Shown here: positions 19,008 to 29,470 of the stretch, one piece after another
Position numbering within the stretch: position 1 is the stretch's first letter
Layout of the letters: each line of letters starts with the position of its first letter
DNA from: Epithemia pelagica
Lineage: Eukaryota > Bacillariophyta > Bacillariophyceae > Surirellales > Surirellaceae
Direction: 5' to 3'
NCBI GenBank assembly: GCA_946965045.2
Contig: OX337229.1
Coordinates: 1,178,001-1,242,000, forward strand
Length of the DNA stretch: 64,000 bases
The notes under the pieces: model-generated
Seen by the model: the letters and a program-made list of their open reading frames with translations, nothing else
Database searches by the model: none
Told to the model about the DNA's origin: nothing
Made by a program: the position numbers and the translations under genes

Positions 19008-20105
19008 TTATTCCCAAGCATCAATCCCTAATAATTGCCGCTGCAAACGAGATAGATGAGGAAGAAGGTCGTCCAGCGACGCCGAGTTCTTGTCTCGTTC
19101 AACATTCGGATGCACCCATTGGTCTGTAGGACTTTGTCGCATCTTCCACTTTACGAGCTGGTCTTGGACGTAGCCTTGGTTTACTGCAACATCCGGTAGA
19201 AACGAGCAATAGACAACAGCACGAGGTTCGGTTCCATTGTGTCGATAGGCATTGGCGTGAGGTATCCGATTGTCCCAAAATACGACGCTTCCCGCCCGGA
19301 CGCTCACATGTTGGACTTGTTTCATCACCAAGGAGTCCTCCGCTGGACGTATATGGGTATATTCGCCGACACAGGGTGCAGGGCGAGAAATGCGTTCTCC
19401 ACCCTTCTCGATAATGGAAGGAGGCCGGGTTTCGGTCCATGCTCGAAAACCTCGATGAAAACCGCGGACAGCCTCGAAGCCTCCTGTATCAGCTTCCAAA
19501 TTCTCTGTCAGAGACACAAAGCATTGAATTGGTCTCCATTTCGTTTTATTGGTGCTCTCATCATAAGTATCTGGACAACAGTCGAGGTGGGGTGTCAGAC
19601 CTCTCTGTATTGGAAGCTTTCGTTTCTTGCCCTTATAGTGCTCCTTCCCCAAAGTCTCTGCAAGTGCGGAAGGTAGACGGTAACCAATACGATCGATGTA
19701 AGAGTACGCCTTTTGTGGATCAAAACGTCCAAATGGATGCCATTTCCACTCGTCTTCTTTGTTCACGTCCGATTTTGTTTCGCCTTGCAAACAATAGGCA
19801 GCTGACCATAATTGCTGAGTCCAACGGAGAAGGCTCTCGTTAGTGGCAATCCTGAGCTTCCAATCCTCGTAAAAAATGTCCAGAACTCCTCCAGCACCGT
19901 TGGTGGACGATAGCCCGCACAAGTTGTGTCCAGTTCGTTCAAGATCTTTGGTATTCACGCCAAATCTGGAAAGGGTGGAAGACAATCCAGACCGCGCTAC
20001 TTCGATTTCTTCGTCGGAAAGCAGATTTTCGACAACCAAAACTCCTTCTCGCAGAAATTCGTCGACTTGATCAGGTGTTAAAGCATCTCGATCTCGAGTG
20101 GCCAT
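19008..20105 (-). CDS. Phytanoyl-CoA dioxygenase (PhyH)-family protein
   Basis: A 365-residue single-exon protein from ATG 20105. The start, LTPDQVDEFLREGVLVVENL followed by LSDEEIEVAR, is the usual PhyH opening. The metal-binding facial triad is visible as H and D in GLTPHLDCCPD (near residue 173) and H in IPHANAY (near 282). The 2-oxoglutarate-binding Arg is probably in EPRAVVY (near 294). The protein is thus expected to be an Fe(II)/2-oxoglutarate oxygenase. Family substrates range from phytanoyl-CoA to small metabolites and halogenated compounds, and nothing here decides between them. There is no peroxisomal targeting signal at the C-terminus (ends GIDAWE). Confidence 0.8.
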   Translation of the reverse strand: MATRDRDALTPDQVDEFLREGVLVVENLLSDEEIEVARSGLSSTLSRFGVNTKDLERTGHNLCGLSSTNGAGGVLDIFYEDWKLRIATNESLLRWTQQLWSAAYCLQGETKSDVNKEDEWKWHPFGRFDPQKAYSYIDRIGYRLPSALAETLGKEHYKGKKRKLPIQRGLTPHLDCCPDTYDESTNKTKWRPIQCFVSLTENLEADTGGFEAVRGFHRGFRAWTETRPPSIIEKGGERISRPAPCVGEYTHIRPAEDSLVMKQVQHVSVRAGSVVFWDNRIPHANAYRHNGTEPRAVVYCSFLPDVAVNQGYVQDQLVKWKMRQSPTDQWVHPNVERDKNSASLDDLLPHLSRLQRQLLGIDAWE

Positions 20106-20385
20106 GGTCCCGTTCTTTTTGTTGTTCTATATTCGAAACATAGATCCGCGACTGAATCGCACCTCAGGATGCGCGCCAGCCGGAAATTTGATGTACTATG
20201 AGTGCGAGGATGCCCTGGAATACCCATCGCGGGGCGTGCCTCAGCAGACTCTTCTACTCGTGCGCGCCTTCTGAATCTACCCTTCCTCGTCACTTTTTGG
20301 GTGAAGTTGTTGTTGTTGATACGGTACAAGATACAACGCCGACTTCGAGACTACGAGAGACAGTGAAAAGTTGTGGTACGAGACG

Positions 20386-22498
20386 ATGCCAATCAGTAGC
20401 TCATCAACAGAACGATATGGAACAGCGTGGTCCAACGGATTTTATGGTGTTTCTCTTGAAACATTAGCTCCATCATCGTCTCCAGCAACAATCGATACGA
20501 AATCTCAACGAAGTATCAAGAAACGCGAGAATGTCCTCCATTCGATTTTTTCGCCTTCGTATCCCAACACTCGTGACACTGATCCACATGCTCGAAATCA
20601 ATTGAGAGAGGTCAAAACTCCTGTGAAACAGGAACGTTTGGAAATGGAATCCGATTCATCCTCAAAGGAGGAATTCTATTCTCCTGCGCAGTTCACTGCC
20701 TCAAGTAGCATTGTAACGAGCCCCTTCTCTGCATGGACAAGCAAAAGCGGAAACTCCAATAACACGTTTCGAACCTTACCCAACATCGAAATGCTCAGTG
20801 CGGATTTCATTGAATCTTGCTCAGATGTTGATCAACTGCGACAAATAATTGATGTACTGGAGACTGAGCAGAACTGTCCGTACTTACTGCAGCTTGCGCG
20901 TCGAAGGTTAGCATCCATTGCCCCCGACGATCGAAAACCAAAAACAGTGAAATTTGTTTTGTCCCCTGAGGAGAAGTACAATACCAACTCCACAGTTCAT
21001 GGCTCCAAGCTGGGTTCGCTTGTTTATTCTGAAGATGGCTCGCAGGATATCCCCCTGTCAATCGAAGCATCATGTTTTCCTCAACAATCAGGTCCTAGTA
21101 GCTCTACCAGAAACAGTAGGGAACAAGAGCTGTCAAGCGAAATCCACCGTCTTTCTCAATGCATTAAAGGTATTGAGGAATCACGGCGTAAGGAACAGAA
21201 AAGCTTCTTGGATCGCCTTCACAAGATCACTCAGTCTAGAGACGACGTAAAGTTTCAGCTTCAGACTCTGGAGAAGGAGCTAGAATCTTCGACTGAGGCA
21301 AGAAAAGAGCTACTTGAATCAGTTGAGTCCTTGCGGGAAGATAACATGGCGCTATCTGCTCAATTGCAGGTTGAGAAGGATTCCTTGGAGCACTTCCGTC
21401 GAAAGGCCAAAAAGATGGAATATGAGCTCAATCTCAAAGTGGAGGAGCTCAAACACGAACTTGATAGAATACAGCGTGACAGTCGACCGGCAATCGAGGC
21501 TCAGAAGCAAAACCTTGAGTTAAATAAGCTCTTGAGAGCAGCTCAAAAGAATCTGGATGATGCCTCAATGGAAAATGCAGTTTTGCTTCGAACCGTGATC
21601 AAGGCCTTTGGAGAGAATACTGTGCCTGAGGTAAGTAGGCAAAGAACCTTGTATGAAATGAAAAGGACACGTGGCAATCTTATCCACCACGCATGGTTAA
21701 CAGATAAGTGGTATGCCTCGCAAAGAACGTCGCAGTCTAATTGCCGATCTGGCGAAGAAAGCAGCAACTTCCAGATCGGCGCTTGACGCCATGGGGATCG
21801 CTCTTAAGAGATCAGAGCAAAACCTTCAATCTGAAGCTCGTCTTCGACGAAAGAAAGATGTCATGCTTCAGGAAGCGATCAATGGGCGAGAGAAACTGGA
21901 AAAAGATAACCTGGATCTTTCGCTCAAGATGCAAAATATCCTAAAGGAACTCGAAGAAAGCCGCAACGAGGTTGCGAATTTGCTTCAATCCGCGCACCAG
22001 CAGCAACAGGACGACTGGGAGGTACGAGAAGCGAAACTTAACAATATAATTCGGGGACTGAAAAGACAACTGCGTGATGAAAGTTCCCTTGCCCGGATGT
22101 ACCGCGCGGAAATGTTTAAGAGGAAAGAACTTGGCAAGGAGGTGGTCAGATTGAAGAGAGAAAGTAGGAACGCCAAAGCAAATGCTACATCAAGAACAGA
22201 AGGTGGATCTCAAACCCCCTTTTCATCTGGAGTGGACTTGACCGATGACAACCTACAACCGGTAGCAATTAAAGCCAGCATTCCGGAAATTGAACGCGAA
22301 ATCGATATCGAAAACCAAAAGAATGGTACTCCACAACAGACACAAAAAGTGAGGTTTGCATGTGAACAACCTTCAGTAGAAAAATCCCGACAACGTGTCG
22401 AAAGGAGACGGGCTACGGGAGGAAGAAAAGCCTTGCAGGAAAATTTAAGAAAGATACGCTCTCCTCTTGCAGCAGTTCATTCGATGAATGAAGCTTAG
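20386..22498 (+). CDS. Coiled-coil protein of unknown function, two exons
   Basis: The frame opens at TTG 20371; the first ATG is 20386. Exon 1 ends at 21630, the 73-nt intron (21631-21703) starts GTAAGT and ends AACAG, and exon 2 runs 21704-22498. The junction reads GENTVPE-ISGMPRKERR and keeps frame, giving 679 residues. Residues 1-240 are Ser-rich and disordered. Most of the rest is heptad-like coiled coil rich in Glu/Lys/Leu (SRDDVKFQLQTLEKELESST; DNLDLSLKMQNILKELEESR). The C-terminal tail is basic, with RQRVERRRATGGRKALQENL. It could be a cytoskeletal or centrosomal scaffold. No family was recognised, and coiled-coil composition alone does not assign a function. Confidence 0.65.
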
Positions 22499-22520
22499 TT
22501 GCTCTGGGACCTGTCCTATA

Positions 22521-25514
22521 TTAGTTCGCCTCAATTATACACCTTGCTCCACTTGCCCACTTGTGAAGTGCATCCCAGTGCGCGTCCGCGGGAGCAAGCG
22601 TGTCGAAATCTCCCACTATAACCAAACCCTTTCTAGCTCTGGTCAATGCTACGTTTAAGCGTCTCCAATCATTAAGAAAACCAATTCGCCCCTCTCGATT
22701 AGAGCGAACGGCTGAAAATATGACAATGTCACGTTCCCTTCCCTGGAATGAATCGACAGATCTTATTTCAATGGATATGGACGACTTTTGCGTCTCAGGG
22801 ACCGGGAAAAGGCTTTGGAGCAGTTGAACTTGACCGGTGTATGGGGATATCACACCAAGACTTTGTGTACTTCCATCATTCTCATCGACGATACTCCTTA
22901 TGAGACTTTTCACGAAGTCTGCTTCCTTCTCGTTAGCGTATGACGTTTCTTGTTGACCAGCGCGTTGTCCTTCATTCGTATTACGGCGTTCGTTGCAACG
23001 GCCGCCAATGTTGACCACACGAACGCTAACATCGTTGGACTGGCAAGGCAGCGTAGATGTCAAAACAGGTGGAAATGTCCGAGCAGACGACAAATCTTTT
23101 GGTGTTGCCAAGAGTCCATTGTAGAATATGGCGGATGGAAAGGCTGCAATAGAGGGGTGCATCCGATACTGCTTCGATAGAAGAAAAGAACCAGCAAACC
23201 GCTTTTTGTACGTGCGCTGCAGATGTTTACGATTTCTTGTAGCTATAACAGAACAGGCTTCCCTTACAGGCCGACAATCCAAAAAGGAAGTTTCATGTAC
23301 AGTAGGGTCATCCTTTGCTGGAATATTTGGTGGTTGCAACGTGGATGCAAGTCTTTCCATCAGAGATATACTCAAAGGAGAACTCTCACTCAATGAGTGG
23401 ATAACGGTTGGTGGAAGCTGACAGGGATCTCCAAGAAGCACCACAGAGCGGCAGCTATTCGATGAAACAATGGGAATCAGGCTTGCTGGTTCCAAGCTTT
23501 GACATGCCTCGTCAACAATGACAAATGGAAGAGACAGCGGAGGAAGCCCATCTGGTGCCAAGGTACGGTAACGCACAGGAGTGACCATATCTTTATCACC
23601 ATTCTCAGTGTCCTGGTCAAGACCACATGCGGCCATCAACCTAGGATCAGCTGCTCCCGTCAAGGTTGACACAATTACATCTGTTTCACGGAATGCCTTT
23701 GTTGCAGCCACATTACATGATTTGATCGACGCCTTCACGGCGGAGGTCGCAGCTTGTCTCGTCATTCGGTCTTCACTGGACATTGAGGACTTACTGCGTT
23801 GCAATCTCGCTAGCGTCGCAGTTGCCTTCGCGGCTTTCTCCAGAGCCTTACTAGCGTCAGGGTCTCTGGCAATCGCGGCATCGATTGTGTGGTTCCACAA
23901 CGACTCGGTCACGGCAGACGGCTTTCCAACGCGGACCACATTCAGGCCCACCCGCAACAGTGCTTCGGCAAGGTTGTCTGCTCCAACATTGGAAAAGGCG
24001 CATGCCATAACTTTTGTATGGATGGAAATACTTCGACACTGATGGACGAACCCAAAGGCAATGGCGGATGCTGTCATTGTCTTCCCGGTACCAGGAGGTC
24101 CCTGTATCAATGTGCCTCGTCAGGGCCGCCTGGACAGCGGAAAGTTGAGGTCGATTGAGCTCCCGAAAACGCTGTGGATTTGCCTGAATGAACTTGATGA
24201 CTTGCTGTGCTAACCGGGTCGATGAGTCCATTGGGGGTTTGGCAATGAGCCGTGACAATTCTTCAATGTTGCATATTGAGGGATCATCATGCAGGGGACT
24301 AGAAGGGTCTGAGTAGGCATGAGTTGAAACAATAATGTCACGAATAATCTTGTCCATTGCAATGGAATCTAGCCCATTGGATTCTCCAGTGGAGTCGTCT
24401 TGTCTCTCGGACGGAGTTGTCCCTGTAGAGAGAGACGTTGTTTGAGCCAGTGCATTCACCATTCGTTGGTATGGAACAGGAGAAAAGAAAAGATCAAGAC
24501 GAACACGGATGCTTTTGTCGCCCGCCCCGGACAAATCATTTGGCGCGGGTTTTCCAAAGGCAGATTCAAAAGTTCCCGAACCAACGCAAACGTCGACATA
24601 GGTTGGTCCGACGCCGAGAACACGAGCTTCTAGCTTTTGGGCTGTTTCGGATATAGGCAAGGCAGATGCGTCAAAGAGGTCTCCACTCCCGTGTGGCTGC
24701 CGTGTGACCATGACCACATCGTTCGTTGAAATTTTGTGGTTCAAGGGTAAACTTCGATCTGCTGTGGTATTTGCACTGGAATTGGAGACAACATAGACCG
24801 TGGTAGCATCGTGAGCCCTTGTCAAACGATAGACTTCATCCGAAAACAGATTCCCTCGCCGTGTCGGATACATGTCAAACAAAGCAAAACCTGCTTGTTC
24901 GAGACTTAGAGGGTCCTCCACGCTGGCTTCAATTCGATGGACCACTGCTTCTTCCTGTAAAAAGCAACAATGACACAGTAAAAATTATTTGTGGCTTCGT
25001 TTCCCATGCCTAAGATGCTTCTCTGATCATGTCATACCTCTGCTTTGTACTCTTCTGTCAAGAGCCTCATGAACTTATCGTGATAGAAGGACAACGCGTT
25101 GTAGAGCAACGATCGCTTCCGACTGCGACCTCGTCCTCCCGAAGATGCACTGGATGGCGAAGAGACAGGCGGGGTGATTGTGGTACCCTTTTCGCTCCAT
25201 CTACCACGTCGTTGCATGGGCGATTGCGTTAAGGTGGCACGCTCTTCAGTTTCCCTACCACTTGATTGTTGCCTTCTGGTTCGCTTGTCGCTGGCTTTTT
25301 GCTTTCTCATCACCAGATTGCATCTTGAGAGAAACAATGGTCTTGACACTGTGGTTGGAACCAGACCGCTGTCCTCCCACAAGACTGATACCTTGCCTTG
25401 TCCAACAAAGGAGCTGCTTCGACTTTGCGTAAGAACCAACGCGGCTACAGGAGATGTCGCTAGGACGATAATCCAGGAAAAGGTCAGCGCAAGAATAAGC
25501 CATTTTCCAATCAT
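22521..25514 (-). CDS. UPF1/IGHMBP2-like SF1 helicase, probably organelle-targeted, with frameshift
   Basis: Exon 1 runs from ATG 25514 to 25038, and an 83-nt intron (25037-24955, GTATGA...TTTACAG) joins KAE to EEAVVHRIEAS. An earlier ATG at 25640 is less likely. The N-terminus MIGKWLILALTFSWIIVLAT then SPVAALVLTQSRSSSF looks like a signal plus transit peptide. Exon 2 carries LNRPQLSAVQAALTRH and then changes frame at about 24112: the next frame begins TLIQGPPGTGKT. No intron fits there; a lost AC pair in a CACA run explains it best. Downstream motifs are intact: VDEACQSLEPASLI, LLGDPCQLPPTV, QYRMHPSIAAFPSAIFYN, VDSFQGRERDIV and LNVALTRARKGLVIVGD. Full length is about 969 residues if the frame is restored. 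It is either a sequence error, a recent null allele or a +1 frameshift site. The gene ends 22 bp from the convergent coiled-coil gene. Confidence 0.75.
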
Positions 25515-26121
25515 CACTCCTTTATCTTTGCCACGAAAGCATTGTTTGAGCATCATGAAGTGGCACAAAGGTTGAAGGAAAACTAATAAGTTGGCAAAGA
25601 ACTGGAACAAACAAATGACGAGAAGCGAGATGCAGGTCATGTGATGTCATGATTGAAGATTCTTTTTCTGTTGACAGAAAACGAGACGGATGGAAATCAT
25701 TGGCATCATTGTGTGTCGCTTCTGAGAAAAATGAGGCGATAGGGAAACGCACGAGGGTCGCTCATTTGTCGGGTGTAGTTGGATGGAGCTCGGGTTTTTA
25801 CGTTCCAGCGTTCTTAAAAATCATTGGAGACCGTGGGTACTGACTGTTTCTTCCGACAGGTGCGCCATCCAAATTCTTCAGTACATCTATAGTGTAATGT
25901 GTACAACGACACATGCCATTTGGAAAAAGATGGTTGAAAATCCGATGGATTTTCTACTGGACGCTTTTCGTGCGTCGCTGGGGTGTTGGTCTTGCCATAC
26001 CAAGGATACTACGAGTAGTAAGTAGAAATTCTCCACCAAGACGACATCCAAGTTTAGCTTCGTTGTGTTGCTAGATCCCTGAAGCGCATCGTGTGACGTG
26101 ATCATACAAACCGACAATACC
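25515..26121. other. Divergent intergenic region between the helicase and EXO84-like genes
   Basis: This 607-bp region separates two divergently transcribed starts and should hold both promoters. The helicase frame can extend to ATG 25640. The GTG-opened frame at 26098 just precedes the EXO84 ATG. No RNA gene, repeat or further ORF was supported. Confidence 0.5.
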
Positions 26122-28767
26122 ATGAATGGCTCTTTGGGCCGAACAACGGCGCAAGGCGAAGAGCGGGTGACGTTCAAGGCTTCCAAATCACATGCCGAAC
26201 GAATTAAACCTCAAATCACTGGCATGGGCGGCGCCGTTCGTCCGTTTGAGACGGACGACATGGGGCGTATAATGGATTACGATGACATGGAGAATAGCGG
26301 CAGCGGTGGTGCAGGTTCTGATTCTGTCACTGAGGGCACTCTGATGTTTTGTAAAAATGCTACTGCGACATCACCCGACGAATTGACATTCAAGGTCTAT
26401 TACTGTTGCGTACGAGGCGGTTTTATCTTTTACTTTGACACGGACGACGCGGATTCTTCTGGAAAGTTTGCCACGTATCGCAATCCACCCGTAGGCGTTG
26501 TGCCTCTGGACAATGTCGAAATTGAATATCCTCCTGGAGGTCGACGTGTCTTTCGTGAACATGCGCAAACGGACGCCAAGAACGGATACGAATTTGCCAT
26601 TGCTCACAATGCACCCAAGGACGGCTCGCCGCGTCGTCCTCCCTTCTTTTTTGTTGCGGACACTCTGGGTAAACGAGAAAAATGGGCCACTGGTCTACGA
26701 ATGAGAGCCGAGCAGGGAGATAAACCAACATTTTTAAGGGCAGGCTATACAAAGACAACGGCTGATACCCCTCGAGCTTCTCGTGATGACTCTGCCAAAA
26801 GTAGCAACCCATTCGGTGATGGCCCTTCTAAAAGTAGCAACCCATTCGATGATGGCGGTGATGACGTTGGTGATGTGAAAAAGAAAGAACGGGAACCAAA
26901 AGCTGTGACAGAGTCGTCGAAGAAATCATCACATACTTCCCATGAAGAATCCAAGAAGAGCTCCGACAGAAGATCTTCGGAGAAAAAGCCTACCGACAAG
27001 AAAGGATTTTCAGATAAGAAAGCATCCGCAGACAAAAAATCACCCGCAAGCCCCAGTCGGAAACGAGGTCCCGCAGGGAAAAAATCTTCGGCACTTCGTA
27101 CACGTGATCGTGACGTGAAAAACGTCAAAGAGCATATATTGGATGCCTCCAACGATGAAGGTTTAGCAACCGCAGTTGTCGAATTTGGAACCATAGACTT
27201 CAATGAACATGATTGGATGGACAATTTCTTCCAGGTACGCAATGATTTCGATGCACCGACGAAATGCAGAGAGATGGAAGAGTGGCAAGGCATGATGAAA
27301 AGGAGTCTCAAAGGAGCGGTGCTAGAACAATACGAGTACTTTGTCCAAGCTTCCGGACAAATGACAACCATGGGACGAGAGGTGAGCTCATTAAAGACAC
27401 TGGTTGAATCACAAGTTGAAACGATCAGAGAAATGAAGGAGATTGATTTTACTTCCACCGTGAAAGATGAGACGGATGGCAAAGATGAGCTAATAGGACG
27501 AGAAGACGAGGAAAAGCCAGATGCAATAAAATATGTGTCAGGAGCAAAATCCAAAAGCAATACGGCCGACGACAGAAGTGCTTTTAGCGAGCTATCAGGA
27601 GACGGCGCTCAAGGGACTGATGGCGATGAAAACGAAGATGACCCCTCTGCTCCGCCCATTGATATTCCAGAATGGTTGCTAGAATCGACCGAAGAGATTT
27701 CCGCCTTTGTTAGGGAATGTCGATACAACGACAGTATTGAATTATTACTGAAAGCAAAAGCCGAAGTTAACGAATTATTTGACAAGCACGAAAGACCAAC
27801 TGCTTATCGCCTACGGAAATCTCAGATTGCCAAGCTGAGAGGAATAATGCATGAGTTGAATTCGATAAGCTCCAGAATCAGCAATCGACTCGAAGAATCG
27901 CTCAGACGGAAGAATGAAGCTCTGCGACAAGCAGCGAAACGTGAGCGATCGGATGCTCACGCGGCTGCATCCACAATGATATCACCATGTGCAATATCGG
28001 ACGATACGCTTTATTTGCAACTTCTTGTCAAGTTGGGCCGGAACTATCAAGCAGCCGAAGCTTACTCTGCCAGAAGGACGCTTCTCCTTCTCGAAACTCT
28101 CCACGAACGCCCCATTTCTGGATCAGGGTCCGTGGATCTTGTTATTTACGCTGCTCAGCTGAGCCAATCCTTCTTTTCTGTTCTAGCGAGCTCAGTGGAA
28201 GGTTTTCTGGATCTGTTCCTTGCTACAAACGCAAGTGGTGGTGGGGCTAACAACAATGCTGAGGAGACCATGTCCCAAGGCGACTCATCATCAATTCATT
28301 CCAGCAGCAATAACAGCAAGTCATTGCCATCAGGCGCTGTTGCTGCGGTAGTTCTCTGGTGTGATGGAGAACTGTCAAAGTTCGCTGCCGCATTTGGTGG
28401 AACACGAATTCTTGCAAACCTGGCATTGAGCCCGCCACCAAGTAGCTCACTCTTGGAAAAAAGAACGCAGGCTCGAGTGATTGGTCAAGAGAGCAATGAT
28501 TCAAATAAGGAACGCCAAAATGCCATTCAAGTAGCAGCACAGTGTCTTGATCAAGCTTTTCTACACGCTTCAACCAACTTGGATGCTGTTGGTCTTCCCC
28601 TAACGCCTCGATTGGCGGAATATATCCGAGTTCGACTGAAGGGATGCGAAGCAGAAGTGTCACAAATGCTCGACGAAAGATGGCAAGGTTTTACGAATGA
28701 ATGGAGAGCTTCTGCGCAATCTGACGGTTTTGAGCCTAATGGAAATGGGATGGCGATAGGCTACTGA
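26122..28767 (+). CDS. EXO84: EXO84-like exocyst subunit with N-terminal PH domain
   Basis: The frame opens at GTG 26098; the first ATG is 26122, giving 881 residues. A PH-like domain is near residues 75-190 (LTFKVYYCCVRGGFIFYFDT ... KREKWATGLRMRAE). Next is a linker with two SSNPF-type repeats (NPFGDG, NPFDDG) and a Lys/Ser-rich stretch. Then comes a Vps51/Exo84-type N-terminal helix bundle near 370-455. The Exo84 C-terminal domain begins near 515 and contains DDTLYLQLLVKLGRNYQAAE followed by AYSARRTLLLLETLHERPIS, a strong family signature. The exocyst tethers secretory vesicles to the plasma membrane. In animal and fungal Exo84 the PH domain lies after the N-terminal helices; here it precedes them. 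Confidence 0.82.
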   Translation: MNGSLGRTTAQGEERVTFKASKSHAERIKPQITGMGGAVRPFETDDMGRIMDYDDMENSGSGGAGSDSVTEGTLMFCKNATATSPDELTFKVYYCCVRGGFIFYFDTDDADSSGKFATYRNPPVGVVPLDNVEIEYPPGGRRVFREHAQTDAKNGYEFAIAHNAPKDGSPRRPPFFFVADTLGKREKWATGLRMRAEQGDKPTFLRAGYTKTTADTPRASRDDSAKSSNPFGDGPSKSSNPFDDGGDDVGDVKKKEREPKAVTESSKKSSHTSHEESKKSSDRRSSEKKPTDKKGFSDKKASADKKSPASPSRKRGPAGKKSSALRTRDRDVKNVKEHILDASNDEGLATAVVEFGTIDFNEHDWMDNFFQVRNDFDAPTKCREMEEWQGMMKRSLKGAVLEQYEYFVQASGQMTTMGREVSSLKTLVESQVETIREMKEIDFTSTVKDETDGKDELIGREDEEKPDAIKYVSGAKSKSNTADDRSAFSELSGDGAQGTDGDENEDDPSAPPIDIPEWLLESTEEISAFVRECRYNDSIELLLKAKAEVNELFDKHERPTAYRLRKSQIAKLRGIMHELNSISSRISNRLEESLRRKNEALRQAAKRERSDAHAAASTMISPCAISDDTLYLQLLVKLGRNYQAAEAYSARRTLLLLETLHERPISGSGSVDLVIYAAQLSQSFFSVLASSVEGFLDLFLATNASGGGANNNAEETMSQGDSSSIHSSSNNSKSLPSGAVAAVVLWCDGELSKFAAAFGGTRILANLALSPPPSSSLLEKRTQARVIGQESNDSNKERQNAIQVAAQCLDQAFLHASTNLDAVGLPLTPRLAEYIRVRLKGCEAEVSQMLDERWQGFTNEWRASAQSDGFEPNGNGMAIGY

Positions 28768-29470
28768 CAAAGTCGGCAACAAACGGAAATCCAAAGCTTA
28801 GAAGCAGCGAGTTCTTTCCCAGATTTGTTATCCTTAAGAACTGTACTTAGTCCTTTGCCCGTGTTGCAATTGGTGCAATCGCATTAGGGGTGATTATATC
28901 CTAGGACAGCGAAATGTACACATCTCTAGCTTGTACTTGTTGATGTAGACGTCTTCGACTTGCCTTTGTTTTAGTGTTGATTAATGACCAACAAGAGGGT
29001 TTGAAGACCTGCATGCCGAGTGGGAAATGCGAGCATTTTCTTATTCGTAGGACTATTCAAGTCAATATGGGGCGCGATACTAGCCCATTCATATATAACA
29101 ATTAACCATCTCAGCGAAGACAGAAATTGTGAGTTTGAGGTTTGAGGATTGAGGATAGATCAAGCCATTTTCTCCAGTTGTAAGTTGCATTTCGGTTCAG
29201 GTTGTTTCTGGGAACAGAACCAAGGACGAACAGTTTTGTACTCCCAGAAATTATTCTCTCCCCCCAACAACTCCCCCAACACGCCGGCACATCCCACTTC
29301 TTCAGTCACCCTTGCAAATTAACCGAGTCGGACGAGAACCCCATATTTGGAATCAAGATACCACACTTTTGTCTCCCTTCTCCCTCCGTTGTTTGTAGGA
29401 CTGCAACTTTCGCATAGAAGCAAACCATCACCATTATTCGAAAAGATAAAGCTTCTTTTATGCTTTCAGC
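28768..29470. other. Intergenic region, nothing recognised
   Basis: About 700 bp between the EXO84-like stop and the LRR gene start. It is AT-richer than the flanking genes. Short runs such as GAGTTTGAGGTTTGAGGATTG near 29130-29153 are simple local repeats. No ORF, RNA gene or mobile element is supported. Confidence 0.5.

Noticed and set aside
26745-27560. 271-codon minus-strand ORF
   Set aside because: Antisense shadow of the low-complexity part of the EXO84-like gene; Ser/Phe/Leu-rich with no family features.
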